Shown here one piece after another: positions 30,936 to 40,574 of a DNA stretch of 64,000 nucleotides. The stretch lies in NCBI RefSeq assembly GCF_013364355.1, contig NZ_CP054931.1:992001-1056000 (forward strand), in the 5' to 3' direction. Positions within the stretch are counted from its first letter, which is position 1; every line of letters begins with the position of its first letter. The notes under the pieces were generated by a model that worked only from the letters and a program-made list of their open reading frames with translations, did not search any database and was not told the origin of the DNA. This stretch comes from Stenotrophomonas sp. NA06056. GTDB lineage: Bacteria > Pseudomonadota > Gammaproteobacteria > Xanthomonadales > Xanthomonadaceae. A program made the translations under genes and the position numbers.

Positions 30936-32018
30936 TCAGCGTTGGCTGTGCGCGTGCACCGCGTCGACCAGCACCTGTACGTGGGCCGGGTCCATGTCCG
31001 GCGACATGCCGTGGCCGAGGTTGAACACATGGCCCTCGCGCGAGCCGCCATTGCCGGCCGCATAGGTGTCGAGCACGCGTGCGGCGGCGGCGGCGATCGC
31101 ATCGGGCGAGGCATACAGCGTGGTCGGGTCCAGGTTGCCCTGCAGGGCGACGCGGCCACCGGTGCGGCGCAGTGCTTCATCCAGATCCAGCGTCCAGTCC
31201 AGGCCGAGCGCATCGGCGCCGGTCTGCGACAGCGCTTCCAGGTGCAGGCCGGTGCCCTTGCCGAACAGGATCAGCGGCGTGCGCTCGCTGCCTTCGCCGC
31301 GCTCCAGGCCTTCGGCGATACGCTGCAGGTAACGCAGCGAGAACTCGCGGTACATCGCCGGCGACAGTACGCCGCCCCAGGTATCGAACACCTGCAGGGC
31401 CTGCGCACCGGCGGCGCGCTGTGCGCGGAGGTAGGCGATGACCGCGTCGGTGGTGACCTCCAGCAGACGGTGCAGGGCCTGCGGATGATTCAGCGCCATC
31501 GCCTTGATGCGCGCGAAATCCTTGCTGCCGCCGCCTTCCACCATGTAGCAGGCCAGTGTCCACGGGCTACCGGAGAAGCCGATCAGCGGTACCTGGCCGT
31601 CCAGCTCGCGGCGGATCAGGCGCACCGCGTCCATCACGTAGCCCAGGTCCTGTTCCATGTCCGGCACCGCCAGTTTGGCGATGGCCGCTTCGTCACGCAC
31701 CGGATGGCGGAACTTGGGGCCTTCGCCTTCGACGAAGTACAGCTCCAGGCCCATGGCATCGGGAATGGTGAGGATGTCCGAGAACAGGATGGCCGCGTCC
31801 AGCGGGAAGCGGCGCAGCGGCTGCAGGGTGACTTCGCAGGCGATCTCCGGGTTCTTGGCCATGGCCAGGAAGCTGCCGGCCTTGGCCCGGGTGGCGCGAT
31901 ATTCCGGCAGGTAGCGGCCGGCCTGGCGCATCAGCCAGACGGGGGTGCAGTCCACCGGTTCGCGGCGCAGGGCGCGCAGCAGGCGATCGTTGCGGAGAGG
32001 GCTGGTCACAGTGGGCAT
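30936..32018 (-). CDS. hemE: Uroporphyrinogen decarboxylase
   Basis: Decarboxylates uroporphyrinogen III to coproporphyrinogen III in heme synthesis. Family motifs are [67 protein letters not shown] and [10 protein letters not shown]. With ATG 32018 the product is 360 residues. A GTG three codons later (32009) has better spacing to AAGGA and may be the true start. It ends 92 bp from the MFS gene and lies 28 bp downstream of the small WGR gene in the same direction. Confidence 0.95.
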   Translation of the reverse strand: MPTVTSPLRNDRLLRALRREPVDCTPVWLMRQAGRYLPEYRATRAKAGSFLAMAKNPEIACEVTLQPLRRFPLDAAILFSDILTIPDAMGLELYFVEGEGPKFRHPVRDEAAIAKLAVPDMEQDLGYVMDAVRLIRRELDGQVPLIGFSGSPWTLACYMVEGGGSKDFARIKAMALNHPQALHRLLEVTTDAVIAYLRAQRAAGAQALQVFDTWGGVLSPAMYREFSLRYLQRIAEGLERGEGSERTPLILFGKGTGLHLEALSQTGADALGLDWTLDLDEALRRTGGRVALQGNLDPTTLYASPDAIAAAAARVLDTYAAGNGGSREGHVFNLGHGMSPDMDPAHVQVLVDAVHAHSQR

Positions 32019-32046
32019 TCCTTGGGCGAAAAGGGCAGCGGCGCAG

Positions 32047-32286
32047 TCAGTCGCCGTGCGAAAGAATCTGGAAGCCCCGATGCAGTTCGGCATCGCGGGC
32101 CTTCTCATAGGCGTGGCGGGCTTCGTCGGCCTGGAGGTACAGCTCGCGCCGCAGCTGCGAGCGGGCGCCGATGCGGCCGGATTCGCACAGCAGCTCCCAG
32201 CCGCCGAACAGGTCCGGGACCAGCGTCAGGCGCAGGAAACGCGGTGCCTGGGCACCGTCGGCGGGTTGTTGCAGGTGGACGTGCAT
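32047..32286 (-). CDS. Stand-alone WGR-domain protein
   Basis: A 79-residue protein that is essentially one WGR domain: [28 protein letters not shown] with the W-G-R core read as GGWEL and SGRIG, and the helical [28 protein letters not shown] domains occur in PARPs and MolR-like proteins, usually with partners, and bind nucleic acids in some. The function of single-domain forms is not known to me. It is placed immediately upstream of hemE and probably co-transcribed. Confidence 0.75.
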   Translation of the reverse strand: MHVHLQQPADGAQAPRFLRLTLVPDLFGGWELLCESGRIGARSQLRRELYLQADEARHAYEKARDAELHRGFQILSHGD

Positions 32287-32333
32287 GGCGTCGATTGTAG
32301 CGGGGGTGGTGTGACCCCTGCCGCAACGCGGAA

Positions 32334-32395
32334 GTGCCGGCCGCTGGCCGGCAACCTCATGAAACCTCCCCGGTAGCGCCGGGCCATGCCTGGCG
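32334..32395. repeat. Two GTAG/SMAG-type palindromes
   Basis: TGCCGGCCGCTGGCCGGCA (32335-32353, GAAG instead of GTAG in front) and GTAGCGCCGGGCCATGCCTG (32373-32395) lie between the aroB stop and the WGR gene. Confidence 0.65.
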
Positions 32396-32408
32396 AACGC
32401 GGAAGCGG

Positions 32409-33521
32409 TCAGCCCTCGCCCAGCACCTTCAGTACCGCCGCTTCATCCACATCCGGCACCACTTCGGCACGGCCCATGCCGCGCCACAGCACCAGGCGCA
32501 GACGGCCGGCCACGTTCTTCTTGTCCAGGCGCATGCGGCCGAGCAGGGCCAGCGGGTCCAGTCCAGCGGGGATTGCCACCGGCAGGCCCAATTGCTGCAA
32601 CAGGGCCTGCAGGCGAGCACGGTCGGCGTCCTCGGCCAGGCCCAGCTGGGTGGAGAGGCGGGCCGCCAGCACCATGCCCACCGCGACGGCCTCACCGTGA
32701 TTCAGCGCATCGCGCCCCGGTGCGGAGTAGCCCTGTTCGGTTTCGATGGCATGGCCGAAAGTGTGGCCCAGGTTGAGCAGGGCCCGTTCGCCCTTCTCGA
32801 AGGGGTCGCGCTCGACGATCGCGGCCTTATGCCGGCAGCTGCGCGCGATGGCCTCGGCGATCACGTCATCTTCGCCAGCCACCAGTGCATCGGCGTGCTG
32901 CTGCAGCCACTCGAAGAACACCGCATCGCCCAGCGCACCGTACTTGACCACTTCGGCCAGACCGGCGCGCAGCTCGCGCGGCGGCAGGGTAGCCAGCACG
33001 CGGGTATCGGCGATTACCGCACGCGGCGGATGGAACGCGCCGACCAGATTCTTGCCGGCCGGGATATCCACGGCGGTCTTGCCGCCCACCGAGGAGTCGA
33101 CCATCGCCAGCAGCGTGGTCGGCAGCTGCACGCAGTCGACGCCGCGCATCCAGCAGGCCGCGGCAAAGCCGGCGAGGTCGCCGACCACGCCGCCGCCGAG
33201 GGCAAACACGCAGGCATCGCGGGTCGCGCCGAGTGCCGCCAGCGCCTCGATGACCGAGCCGAACTCGGCCAGGGTCTTGGAGGCTTCGCCGGCGGCCAGC
33301 ACATGCTCACCCACGATCAGGTCCGGGCGTGCGGCCAGCAGGGTCTGCCTGACGGCATCCAGATAGCGCGGCGCAACCTCGCTGTCGCTGACCAGCAGCA
33401 CGTGGCGGCCACGGACATGGCTGGCCAACGCAGCGCCGTCGGCCTGGGCGCCAGCGCCAATGGTGATGGAATAGGGACGGTCGCCGCCAACGGCGACCTG
33501 CAGCAGGGCAGGGGAAGTCAT
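32409..33521 (-). CDS. aroB: 3-dehydroquinate synthase
   Basis: Second step of the shikimate pathway, cyclising DAHP to 3-dehydroquinate. The 370-residue protein has the expected NAD and metal motifs: [54 protein letters not shown], and the metal-ligand region [18 protein letters not shown]. It overlaps aroK by 4 bp, an aroK-aroB operon. Confidence 0.96.
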   Translation of the reverse strand: MTSPALLQVAVGGDRPYSITIGAGAQADGAALASHVRGRHVLLVSDSEVAPRYLDAVRQTLLAARPDLIVGEHVLAAGEASKTLAEFGSVIEALAALGATRDACVFALGGGVVGDLAGFAAACWMRGVDCVQLPTTLLAMVDSSVGGKTAVDIPAGKNLVGAFHPPRAVIADTRVLATLPPRELRAGLAEVVKYGALGDAVFFEWLQQHADALVAGEDDVIAEAIARSCRHKAAIVERDPFEKGERALLNLGHTFGHAIETEQGYSAPGRDALNHGEAVAVGMVLAARLSTQLGLAEDADRARLQALLQQLGLPVAIPAGLDPLALLGRMRLDKKNVAGRLRLVLWRGMGRAEVVPDVDEAAVLKVLGEG

Positions 33522-34060
33522 GCAGTGGGGTCCTGTCGCTGCCAGTGCGTGGCCAGCTTGACGACAAGCTGGGCGGTCGCATCGGCTGCGGTAAACGGGT
33601 CGGTATCCAGGGTGACATCGGCCAGCTCGCGATACAGCGGGTCGCGATGCGCGGCCAGATCATGCAGTACCTGTTCGCGGTCCGGCCGTTGCAGCAGGGG
33701 GCGGGCCTTGTCGCGTGACAGGCGCTCCAGCTGGGCCGCGACGCTGACCCGCAGGTAGACGACAAAGCCGCGCCGGGCGATCAGGGCGCGATTGTCCGGA
33801 TCGAGCACGGCACCACCGCCGGTGGACACCAGTTGGCCGCGACCGGCCAGCACCTGCGCCAGCGCCTCGCGCTCATGGGCACGGAAGCCGGCTTCGCCGG
33901 AATGTTCAAAGATCGCGGGGATGCTGGCCCCGGTCGCATCGACGATGGCCTGGTCGACGTCGACGAAGTCCAGCGTGAAGCGCTCGGCGAGGCGGCGGCC
34001 GATGCAGGTTTTGCCGGCGCCCATCGGGCCGATCAGGATCAGGTTCGGAGCGGGATTCAT
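33518..34060 (-). CDS. aroK: Shikimate kinase
   Basis: Phosphorylates shikimate at O3. The 180-residue protein has P-loop [15 protein letters not shown] near the N-terminus, the substrate-binding [13 protein letters not shown] and GGGAVLD motifs, and the lid [11 protein letters not shown]. The start was set at ATG 34060 ([14 protein letters not shown]) rather than six codons upstream because it gives the family's usual short N-terminus. It is translationally coupled to aroB. Confidence 0.95.
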   Translation of the reverse strand: MNPAPNLILIGPMGAGKTCIGRRLAERFTLDFVDVDQAIVDATGASIPAIFEHSGEAGFRAHEREALAQVLAGRGQLVSTGGGAVLDPDNRALIARRGFVVYLRVSVAAQLERLSRDKARPLLQRPDREQVLHDLAAHRDPLYRELADVTLDTDPFTAADATAQLVVKLATHWQRQDPTA

Positions 34061-34158
34061 GCCCTCTGATGCTAACACCTCCGTGCCTTGGCCTTTACGT
34101 TCTTCACGTCAGGGTGGAGGTTCCTGCGGGGTTTCCCGCGCCTGACGGAGTGCCTGCC

Positions 34159-34362
34159 ATGTCGGTTGCCAAGGTCATCGAAATCAATGCGTCCTCGCCC
34201 AAGAGCGTGGAGGACGCGGTGCGCAGCGGATTGAAGAAGGTGTCCGGGACGGTCAAGGGCATCCAGGGCGCCTGGATCAACGAGACCAAGGTGGTCACCG
34301 ACGGCAACGGTGAAATCACCGAATGGCGGGTGAACCTGCGGATCACCTTCCTGGTGGAGTGA
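34159..34362 (+). CDS. Dodecin, flavin-binding
   Basis: A 67-residue dodecameric flavin-storage protein. VAKVIEINASSPKSVEDAVR, TVKGIQGAWINETKVVTDG and the final EWRVNLRITFLVE are the dodecin pattern; the Trp in GAWIN normally stacks on the flavin. ATG 34159 gives the canonical length, and upstream in-frame codons are not needed. It is divergent from aroK. Confidence 0.93.
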   Translation: MSVAKVIEINASSPKSVEDAVRSGLKKVSGTVKGIQGAWINETKVVTDGNGEITEWRVNLRITFLVE

Positions 34363-34368
34363 GCCTGC

Positions 34369-35196
34369 TCAGCGCAGCGCCTGCACCTGGCGCTGCGCGT
34401 CCAGCACCACCACCCGGTCGGCAATGGCCGGCAGCGCACGCAATGCCTGCCGGCTGACCCGCTCGTAGTACTGCACGAAACGCTCCAGTTGCGGCCGGCT
34501 CATGCCATGCCGGCCCGGCTGGGCCGCCTGCAGGTTCTGCTCCTGCTGCCAGCGCCAACGCGGCACGACCGAGAAATCCGGGGGCTGCAGGAACCAAAGG
34601 CGGTCGCAGCGCTGCCACAGCGCCGGATAGTCGCGGGCCAGCGCCTGGTTGCACCAGCGCCGCCAGCGGCCATCGGCATCGGCCTCGCGCTCCAGGGCGT
34701 TCAGAGGAGTATCCAGTCCAGCCTCGTCCTGCGCCGGAGTGCCGAGGAACCAGCCCTCGAAGACCAGCAGGTCCAGCGGTCTTTCGAGCTGCGGCCACTG
34801 CGCTTCGGGCAGGCGCTCGTCGGCCAGTTTGTCGAAGCGGGGCAGGGCCAGCGGCTGTCGTGCGGCCACGGCATCCAGTACCGCATGCGCCAGCGGCAGG
34901 TCATGAGTGCCCGGCGGGCCACGGGTGATCAGCAACGGATGCACCTGACGTGCCAGGCGCTGGCGCTGCGCGCGGGTCAGGTACACATCGTCGATGGAGA
35001 GCGTTGCGGCGTTCAGGCCACGGGCCTTGGCGCGGGCAACCACCTGCGCGGCCAGCGTCGATTTGCCGCTCCCCTGCAGGCCGCTGATCGCCAATACTGG
35101 TACGGCTGTACTGCTGCCCAGCGCGTCATCCAGCGCCTGCTCGACCACTGTTTCGGGGAATCCTTTCACCTGGGGCATGTACGCAGCAGCGACCAT
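34369..35196 (-). CDS. P-loop kinase, D-glycerate 3-kinase-like (GLYK family)
   Basis: A 275-residue kinase with Walker A GLQGSGKSTLAAQV, SIDDVYLTRAQRQ, TRGPPGTHDLPLA and FEGWFLGTP. These motifs match the plant-type glycerate kinase / YggC-like P-loop group, which phosphorylates D-glycerate at O3. The assignment is by motif pattern and substrate specificity is unproven. The start is taken at ATG 35196 (MVAAAYMPQVKG); MPQVKG at 35178 is an alternative. It is divergent from pdxH, 40 bp away. Confidence 0.78.
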   Translation of the reverse strand: MVAAAYMPQVKGFPETVVEQALDDALGSSTAVPVLAISGLQGSGKSTLAAQVVARAKARGLNAATLSIDDVYLTRAQRQRLARQVHPLLITRGPPGTHDLPLAHAVLDAVAARQPLALPRFDKLADERLPEAQWPQLERPLDLLVFEGWFLGTPAQDEAGLDTPLNALEREADADGRWRRWCNQALARDYPALWQRCDRLWFLQPPDFSVVPRWRWQQEQNLQAAQPGRHGMSRPQLERFVQYYERVSRQALRALPAIADRVVVLDAQRQVQALR

Positions 35197-35236
35197 GCCG
35201 CCACAATAGCCCAAACCGTGTGAGAAGAATGCTGTC

Positions 35237-35836
35237 ATGAGCGACCTGTACGCCGAAGCCCTGTCGACCTTTGCCGCCCTGTTCGAAGAAGCGAAACAGA
35301 GCCGTGAGGTGGAGCCCAATGCGATGACCGTAGCCACTGCCGATACGCAGGGCCGGCCGTCGGCGCGTACTGTGTTGCTGAAGGCGTTCGACGAGCGCGG
35401 CTTCGTGTTCTACACCCACCTGCACAGCCACAAGGGAAACGAACTGCAGGCCAATCCGCAAGCGGCGCTGCTGTTCCTGTGGCGCAGCCTGCGCGAGGCC
35501 GGCATCCAGGTGCGTATCGAGGGGCGCGTGGAGCAGGTGGCCGATGCCGAAGCCGATGCCTATTTTGCCAGCCGTCCGCGCATGAGCCAGATCGGCGCTT
35601 GGGCGTCGCTGCAGTCGAAGACGTTGAACACGCGCGAGGAGTTCGACGCACGCGTGGCCGAAGTCGAGGCACGTTTCGACGGCAAGGATGTGCCGCGTCC
35701 GGACGGCTGGAGTGGCCTGCGGGTGGTCCCGGACCGCATCGAATTCTGGTACGGCGCGCAGTTCCGCCTGCACGAGCGCTGGTGCTATGAAGCCGGTGCC
35801 GAAGGGCGTTGGAGCAAGCGTCTGCTGTATCCGTAA
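35237..35836 (+). CDS. pdxH: Pyridoxamine/pyridoxine 5'-phosphate oxidase
   Basis: FMN enzyme that makes pyridoxal phosphate. The 199-residue length is typical. The motifs [61 protein letters not shown], and the closing [16 protein letters not shown] and RLLYP are diagnostic. It is monocistronic, with GAGAAG upstream of the ATG. Confidence 0.96.
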   Translation: MSDLYAEALSTFAALFEEAKQSREVEPNAMTVATADTQGRPSARTVLLKAFDERGFVFYTHLHSHKGNELQANPQAALLFLWRSLREAGIQVRIEGRVEQVADAEADAYFASRPRMSQIGAWASLQSKTLNTREEFDARVAEVEARFDGKDVPRPDGWSGLRVVPDRIEFWYGAQFRLHERWCYEAGAEGRWSKRLLYP

Positions 35837-35886
35837 GGCGCAGTGATGGGGCGCGTGACGCTCGTGCCGGCTGATCGGGCGCTGTT

Positions 35887-35954
35887 GTAGAGCCGAGCCC
35901 ATGCTCGGCTGCGCATTCTTCGGAAAGTTCAGCCGAGCACGGACTCGGCTCTAC
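35887..35954. repeat. Inverted pair of GTAG (SMAG-type) repeats
   Basis: GTAGAGCCGAGCCCATGCTC (35887-35912) faces CAGCCGAGCACGGACTCGGC followed by TCTAC (35930-35954), downstream of pdxH. The remaining roughly 100 bp before the doxX gene show no clear element. Confidence 0.75.
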
Positions 35955-36052
35955 GGGCATCCACGCTTGTCGCCAATGGACCGGCCAGCTTCATCTGCGA
36001 GCAGGCTGCCATTGGGCACACTCGGGTCGATATTTCCTGTTCCGGAGTTGCC

Positions 36053-36514
36053 ATGTCGTCCTGGCGTTGCCTGTTTGCCGTGCCGTCACCGCGCCGCGGC
36101 ATGGAAGCGTTCCTGCTGCTGCTGGCCCGCATCGTGGCCGGTGTGATGTTCAGTGTGTCCGGCTGGAACAAGGTGTTTACCGACGCCGGGCGCGAGCGCA
36201 TGGTGCACACGCTGGTCGAAGCGGGCATTCCGTTCCCGGCGCTTAGTGCGCCAGTGCTGGGTGCAATTGAATGGATTGCCGGTGGACTGCTGGTACTCGG
36301 CCTGCTCAGCCGTCCTTCGGCCCTGCTGCTGGCGGCGATCTGCGCGGTGGCAGCGTTGACCGATGGCATTGCGCGCATTCCCGCTGGGCTGAGTCTGCCC
36401 GATTGGCTCAGCTGGTTCTTCTACCTGAGCGAAGTGCCGCTGGGGGTACTGCTGCTATGGATTGCCGCAGTGGGCAGTGGCCGGTTTGCCATCGAAGCGC
36501 GATGGGCAAGGTGA
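36053..36514 (+). CDS. DoxX-family membrane protein
   Basis: A 153-residue four-helix membrane protein of the DoxX/YphA type: LLARIVAGVMFSVSGWNKVF, LGAIEWIAGGLLVLGLLSRP, ALLLAAICAVAALTDG and SEVPLGVLLLWIA. Family members are linked to thiol or sulfur redox and to terminal-oxidase accessory functions, but no role can be fixed here. It has no clear partner; palindromic repeats follow it. Confidence 0.85.
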   Translation: MSSWRCLFAVPSPRRGMEAFLLLLARIVAGVMFSVSGWNKVFTDAGRERMVHTLVEAGIPFPALSAPVLGAIEWIAGGLLVLGLLSRPSALLLAAICAVAALTDGIARIPAGLSLPDWLSWFFYLSEVPLGVLLLWIAAVGSGRFAIEARWAR

Positions 36515-36568
36515 GGGCTCCTCGTCCGCGCGCAGCCAGAGCGCGCCTGTAGCGTTCGGTGTGTTCCG

Positions 36569-36633
36569 GTAGATCCACGCCATGCGTGGATGAGGTGCTT
36601 GACGGAAGCGTGGTGCGAACCAAGGTTCGCACC
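36569..36633. repeat. SMAG-type palindromes after doxX
   Basis: GTAGATCCACGCCATGCGTGGATG (36569-36592) and the palindrome GGTGCGAACCAAGGTTCGCA (36612 onward) separate the convergent doxX and prpR genes. Confidence 0.7.
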
Positions 36634-36650
36634 CACCAGGCAATAGACGG

Positions 36651-38234
36651 TTACAACCCCTCCGCACGCAGCCACCGCCACAGCGTGGTGCGAGACACCC
36701 CCAGTGCCAGCGCCATTCCCTCGCGGTCGTTGCGATGTTCCTGCAGCAGCGCCTCCAGCTGCGCACGCGGCGGGCGCTTGCCGTTGCTTTCCGCCGGTAA
36801 CGCGGCGAGGCCTTCATTCACCAGCTCCGGCGCCAACTGCAGCAGTCGTGTTGTGTCGATCAGCCCTTCACCCGGCTGCCAGTGGATGCGCAGTCGATCC
36901 ACCAGGTTGCGCAGCTCACGCACGTTGCCCGGCCATTGCGCAGCGCTGAGCAGGGCCAGTGCATCTGCATCCAGCGGCGCATCGATGCCGCGCAGTTCGC
37001 GGAAGAAGTGCGTGGTCAGCAACGGAATATCGCCGCGCCGTGCACGCAGGTTGGGCAGCGCGATGCGCAGCGCGGCCAACCGGTAATACAGGTCGCGACG
37101 GAAGCTGCCCGCCGCTGCGCGCTGCTCCAGCGATTGCAGCGTGGCGGCCACCACGCGCAGGTCGACCGGGGTCGGTTCGGTGGCGCCCACGCGCAGTACT
37201 TCGCGTTCTTCCAGTACGCGCAGCAGACGGGTCTGCAGCGGCAGCGGCAGCTCGCCGATCTCATCCAGGAACAAGGTGCCGCCATCGGCGGCCTCGACCA
37301 GGCCGACGCGGCCACCGCGACGTGCACCGGTGAAGGCGCCGTCGCTGTAGCCGAACAGCTCGGCCTCCAGCAGCGATTCGCTGATCGCACCGCAGTTCAG
37401 TGCCACGAAGCGGCCACGACGGCCACTGGCGGAATGTAGTTGGCGCGCCACCAGTTCCTTGCCGGTGCCGGTCTCGCCGGTGACCAGTACGGTGCTGTCG
37501 TGCGGGGCGTACAGCGCGATCTGCGCGCGCACCTGGGCCATTGCGTTGCTGTCGCCGAGCAGCGCATGCGCATCGGCGCGTGGTGCGGCCCTTCGGCGCG
37601 CGGCTGGGCGCGCGTCCGCCGAGCGTGCCAGCGCCTGGGTCAGCTCCAGCGCGTGCTCGAAGGCCTGCCGCACCGAATCGGCCGAGTACAGCAGCACGCC
37701 GGGCAGGCCTGCCTGTTCGGCATGGTCGATGGCCATGCCGGTGCCAACGATCACCTCGATCCCGTTGGCACGCAGGTCGGCAATGCAGTCGCGCGCGTCC
37801 TCGCGGGTGACGAAGCGGCGATGCTCGATGTCCAGACCGAAGCTCTGCTGGAAGCTGCTGAACACGGGCACATCGCTGGCGTGGGTGACCAGGCCAATGC
37901 GAGGGGCGATGCGGCGTGCGCGTGCCAGTGCTTCCATCAGGTCGAAACCGTTGGCCTGGATCGGCACCAGCGGCAGGTCCAGTCGGCCGCGCAGCCAGGC
38001 CGCGTTGGATCCGCCAGCGATCACTACATCGCAGTGTTCGCGGCGCAGGCGCTGGCCGATTACTTCCACTGCTTCCTCAAAGCCGAGGTTGATCTGCTCG
38101 ATGCGTGCGCGGCGGTCGAATTCGGGAATGACATCGCCCAGCAGGCCGGTCAGGCGCGAGACGCTGACGGTCCAGATCACCGGCCGACCGGGATCGGTAT
38201 CAGCGTGGCGCAGGGGCGAGCGGGGCAGGTACAT
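36651..38234 (-). CDS. prpR: PrpR, sigma-54-dependent activator of propionate catabolism
   Basis: A 527-residue enhancer-binding protein. The N-terminal PrpR_N sensory domain (about 1-190; VIAGGSNAAWLRGRLDLPLVPI, GTGMAIDHAEQAGLPGVLLYS) senses 2-methylcitrate in known homologs. The AAA+ domain follows with Walker A TGETGTGKELVARQLH, the GAFTGA loop (YSDGAFTGARRGG) that contacts sigma-54, and Walker B GGTLFLDEIGELP. A C-terminal Fis-type helix-turn-helix ends the protein (NDREGMALALGVSRTTLWRWL). It is divergent from prpB, whose promoter matches the sigma-54 consensus. It probably activates that promoter from the TGTTTCA sites between them. Confidence 0.95.
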   Translation of the reverse strand: MYLPRSPLRHADTDPGRPVIWTVSVSRLTGLLGDVIPEFDRRARIEQINLGFEEAVEVIGQRLRREHCDVVIAGGSNAAWLRGRLDLPLVPIQANGFDLMEALARARRIAPRIGLVTHASDVPVFSSFQQSFGLDIEHRRFVTREDARDCIADLRANGIEVIVGTGMAIDHAEQAGLPGVLLYSADSVRQAFEHALELTQALARSADARPAARRRAAPRADAHALLGDSNAMAQVRAQIALYAPHDSTVLVTGETGTGKELVARQLHSASGRRGRFVALNCGAISESLLEAELFGYSDGAFTGARRGGRVGLVEAADGGTLFLDEIGELPLPLQTRLLRVLEEREVLRVGATEPTPVDLRVVAATLQSLEQRAAAGSFRRDLYYRLAALRIALPNLRARRGDIPLLTTHFFRELRGIDAPLDADALALLSAAQWPGNVRELRNLVDRLRIHWQPGEGLIDTTRLLQLAPELVNEGLAALPAESNGKRPPRAQLEALLQEHRNDREGMALALGVSRTTLWRWLRAEGL

Positions 38235-38255
38235 GGTGCGGAGACCGGGTGTGGC

Positions 38256-38297
38256 GATGTTTCATGATACATCTGTTTCAATGTTTCATATGTTTCA
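38256..38297. promoter_or_regulatory. Probable PrpR upstream activating sites (four TGTTTCA copies)
   Basis: TGTTTCA occurs at 38258, 38274, 38282 and 38291 in the prpR-prpB intergenic region, with an inverted GATGT/ACATC pair at 38256-38273. The cluster lies 45-85 bp upstream of the sigma-54 promoter, the right place for an enhancer-binding protein. Assignment to PrpR is inferred from position. Confidence 0.6.
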
Positions 38298-38341
38298 CTG
38301 TTGCATCCCGGTCATCCCCGTGAAATCAATCACTTGCAGGT

Positions 38342-38357
38342 TGGCATGGTGCTTGCG
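38342..38357 (+). promoter_or_regulatory. Sigma-54 (-24/-12) promoter of the prp operon
   Basis: TGGCATG-GTGC-TTGCG matches the consensus TGGCAYR-N4-TTGCW at all but the last base, with GG and GC correctly spaced. Transcription should start near 38368, about 23 bases before prpB ATG 38391. It agrees with the divergent sigma-54 activator gene and rules out longer prpB starts. Confidence 0.85.
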
Positions 38358-38390
38358 CTTACCCTCCTGTCCTTCAACCTGGATCGCCGC

Positions 38391-39284
38391 ATGACCGCTT
38401 CCACCCCCTTCTCCGCTGGTGCCCGCTTCCGCGAGGCGCTGGCAGCCGAATCGCCGCTGCAGGTGATCGGCGCGATCAACGCCAACCATGCGCTGCTGGC
38501 CAAGCGCGCGGGTTTCCGCGCCATCTACCTGTCCGGCGGCGGCGTGGCGGCCGGCTCGCTGGGCCTGCCGGACCTGGGCATCAACACCCTCGAAGACGTG
38601 CTGGTGGATGTGCGCCGCATCACCGATGTCTGCGACCTGCCGCTGATGGTCGACATCGACACCGGCTTCGGCCCGAGCGCGTTCAACATCGCCCGCACCG
38701 TGAAGTCGTTGATCAAGGCCGGTGCGGCCGCCTGCCATATCGAAGACCAGGTGGGCGCCAAGCGCTGCGGTCATCGGCCGGGCAAGGAGATCGTCTCGCA
38801 GGGTGAAATGGTCGATCGCGTGAAGGCGGCTGCCGACGCCAAGACCGATCCGGACTTCTTCCTGATCGCACGCACCGACGCCATCCAGGTGGACGGCGTG
38901 GACAAGGCCATCGAGCGCGCCATCGCCTGCGTCGAAGCCGGTGCAGACGGAATCTTCGCCGAGGCCGCCTACGACCTGGACACCTACCGTCGCTTCGTTG
39001 ATGCGGTGAAGGTGCCGGTGCTGGCCAACATCACTGAATTCGGCGCGACCCCGCTGTTCAGCCGAGATGAACTGGCCTCGGCCGGCGTGGCCATCCAGCT
39101 GTTCCCGCTGTCGGCGTTCCGCGCTGCCAACAAGGCAGCCGAGAACGTTTACCAGACGGTCCGCCGTGAGGGTCATCAGCGCAACCTGATCGACAGCATG
39201 CAGACCCGTGAGGAGCTGTATGACCGTATCGGCTACCACGCCTTCGAGCAGCAGCTCGATGCGCTGTTCGCCGCCAAGAAATAA
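38391..39284 (+). CDS. prpB: 2-methylisocitrate lyase
   Basis: Cleaves 2-methylisocitrate to pyruvate and succinate. The 297-residue TIM-barrel protein of the isocitrate lyase superfamily carries the catalytic KRCGH motif ([13 protein letters not shown]), [25 protein letters not shown] and [12 protein letters not shown]. The ATG at 38391 was chosen because a good sigma-54 promoter lies just upstream, inside the longer reading frame. First gene of the operon. Confidence 0.96.
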   Translation: MTASTPFSAGARFREALAAESPLQVIGAINANHALLAKRAGFRAIYLSGGGVAAGSLGLPDLGINTLEDVLVDVRRITDVCDLPLMVDIDTGFGPSAFNIARTVKSLIKAGAAACHIEDQVGAKRCGHRPGKEIVSQGEMVDRVKAAADAKTDPDFFLIARTDAIQVDGVDKAIERAIACVEAGADGIFAEAAYDLDTYRRFVDAVKVPVLANITEFGATPLFSRDELASAGVAIQLFPLSAFRAANKAAENVYQTVRREGHQRNLIDSMQTREELYDRIGYHAFEQQLDALFAAKK

Positions 39285-39319
39285 GCAGTACCCTGCACCA
39301 TCAAGTTTCGGAGGGAAAC

Positions 39320-40477
39320 ATGAACGATACGACCGCAACCCCGACCTTCAAGCCGAAGAAGTCCGTCGCTCTGTCCGGCACTGCTGCCGGCAACACCGCG
39401 CTTTGCAGCGTCGGCCGCAGTGGCAACGACCTGCACTACCGTGGCTACGACATCCTGGACCTGGCCAACACCAGCGAGTTCGAGGAAATCGCCTACCTGC
39501 TGGTGCACGGCAAGCTGCCGACCCGCGCCGAGCTGGTTTCGTACAAGGCCAAGCTGAAGTCGCTGCGTGGCATTCCGGCTGCGGTGAAGGCTGCGCTGGA
39601 AGAGCTGCCGCCGTCGGCGCACCCGATGGACGTGATGCGCACCGGTGTGTCCGTACTCGGCTGCGTGTCGCCGGAGAAGGACGACCACAACCATCCGGGC
39701 GCACGTGACATCGCCGACAAGCTGATGGCCTGCCTGGGCTCGATGCTGCTGTACTGGTACCACTGGAGCCACAACGGCCGCGCGATCGACGTGGAAACCG
39801 ACGATGACTCCATCGGTGGCCACTTCCTGCATCTGCTGCACGGCGAGAAGCCGCAGGATTCGTGGGTGAAGGCGATGCACACTTCGCTGATCCTGTACGC
39901 CGAGCACGAGTTCAACGCCTCGACCTTCGCCTGCCGCGTCATCGCCGGCACCGGCAGCGACATGTACAGCGCGATCTGCGGTGGCATCGGTGCGCTGCGT
40001 GGCCCCAAGCACGGCGGCGCCAACGAAGTGGCCTTCGAAGTGCAGAAGCGCTACGACAACCCCGATGAGGCCGAGGAAGACATCAAGGCCCGCGTCGAGC
40101 GCAAGGAAGTAGTGATCGGTTTCGGCCACCCGGTCTACACCGTGTCCGATCCGCGCAACAAGGTGATCAAGGACGTCGCCCGCGAACTGTCCGAAGAACA
40201 GTCGAGCCTGAAGATGTACGACATCGCCGAGCGCCTGGAAACGGTGATGTGGGACATCAAGAAGATGTTCCCGAACCTGGACTGGTTCAGCGCCGTCAGC
40301 TACCACATGATGGGCGTGCCGACCGCGATGTTCACCCCCCTGTTCGTGATCGCCCGCACCGCCGGCTGGAGCGCGCATATCGTCGAACAGCGCATCGACG
40401 GCAAGATCATCCGCCCGAGCGCCAACTACATCGGTCCGGAAGATCGCGACTTCGTTGCGATCGACAAGCGCGTCTGA
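39320..40477 (+). CDS. prpC: 2-methylcitrate synthase
   Basis: Condenses propionyl-CoA with oxaloacetate. The 385-residue citrate synthase family protein has GLRGYDI-like [27 protein letters not shown] [32 protein letters not shown] and [13 protein letters not shown], with catalytic His and Asp regions present. The short PrpC-type N-terminus separates it from GltA. GGAGGG lies just before the ATG. It starts 35 bp after prpB. Confidence 0.95.
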   Translation: MNDTTATPTFKPKKSVALSGTAAGNTALCSVGRSGNDLHYRGYDILDLANTSEFEEIAYLLVHGKLPTRAELVSYKAKLKSLRGIPAAVKAALEELPPSAHPMDVMRTGVSVLGCVSPEKDDHNHPGARDIADKLMACLGSMLLYWYHWSHNGRAIDVETDDDSIGGHFLHLLHGEKPQDSWVKAMHTSLILYAEHEFNASTFACRVIAGTGSDMYSAICGGIGALRGPKHGGANEVAFEVQKRYDNPDEAEEDIKARVERKEVVIGFGHPVYTVSDPRNKVIKDVARELSEEQSSLKMYDIAERLETVMWDIKKMFPNLDWFSAVSYHMMGVPTAMFTPLFVIARTAGWSAHIVEQRIDGKIIRPSANYIGPEDRDFVAIDKRV

Positions 40478-40492
40478 TCCATCCGCTGTACC

Positions 40493-40521
40493 CATCCGGC
40501 CGGCCGCGTGCCGGCCGGATG
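40493..40521 (+). terminator. GC-rich hairpin between prpC and acnD
   Basis: A 12-bp perfect stem (CATCCGGCCGGC/GCCGGCCGGATG) with loop CGCGT and no U tract. It may partly attenuate or stabilise the transcript rather than end it, since acnD follows 54 bp later in the same pathway. Confidence 0.5.
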
Positions 40522-40574
40522 CCTGTATCGCCGTATCGCCGGCACCCGGCCCGCCACGAGCATTCCGCCAGCCC

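Noticed and set aside
38301..38390. Longer prpB start
   Set aside because: The extension contains the sigma-54 -24/-12 element, so it lies upstream of the transcript start.
40455..40574. N-terminal extension of AcnD
   Set aside because: It overlaps prpC and a GC-rich hairpin and is Pro/Arg-rich, unlike AcnD N-termini; ATG 40575 fits the family.
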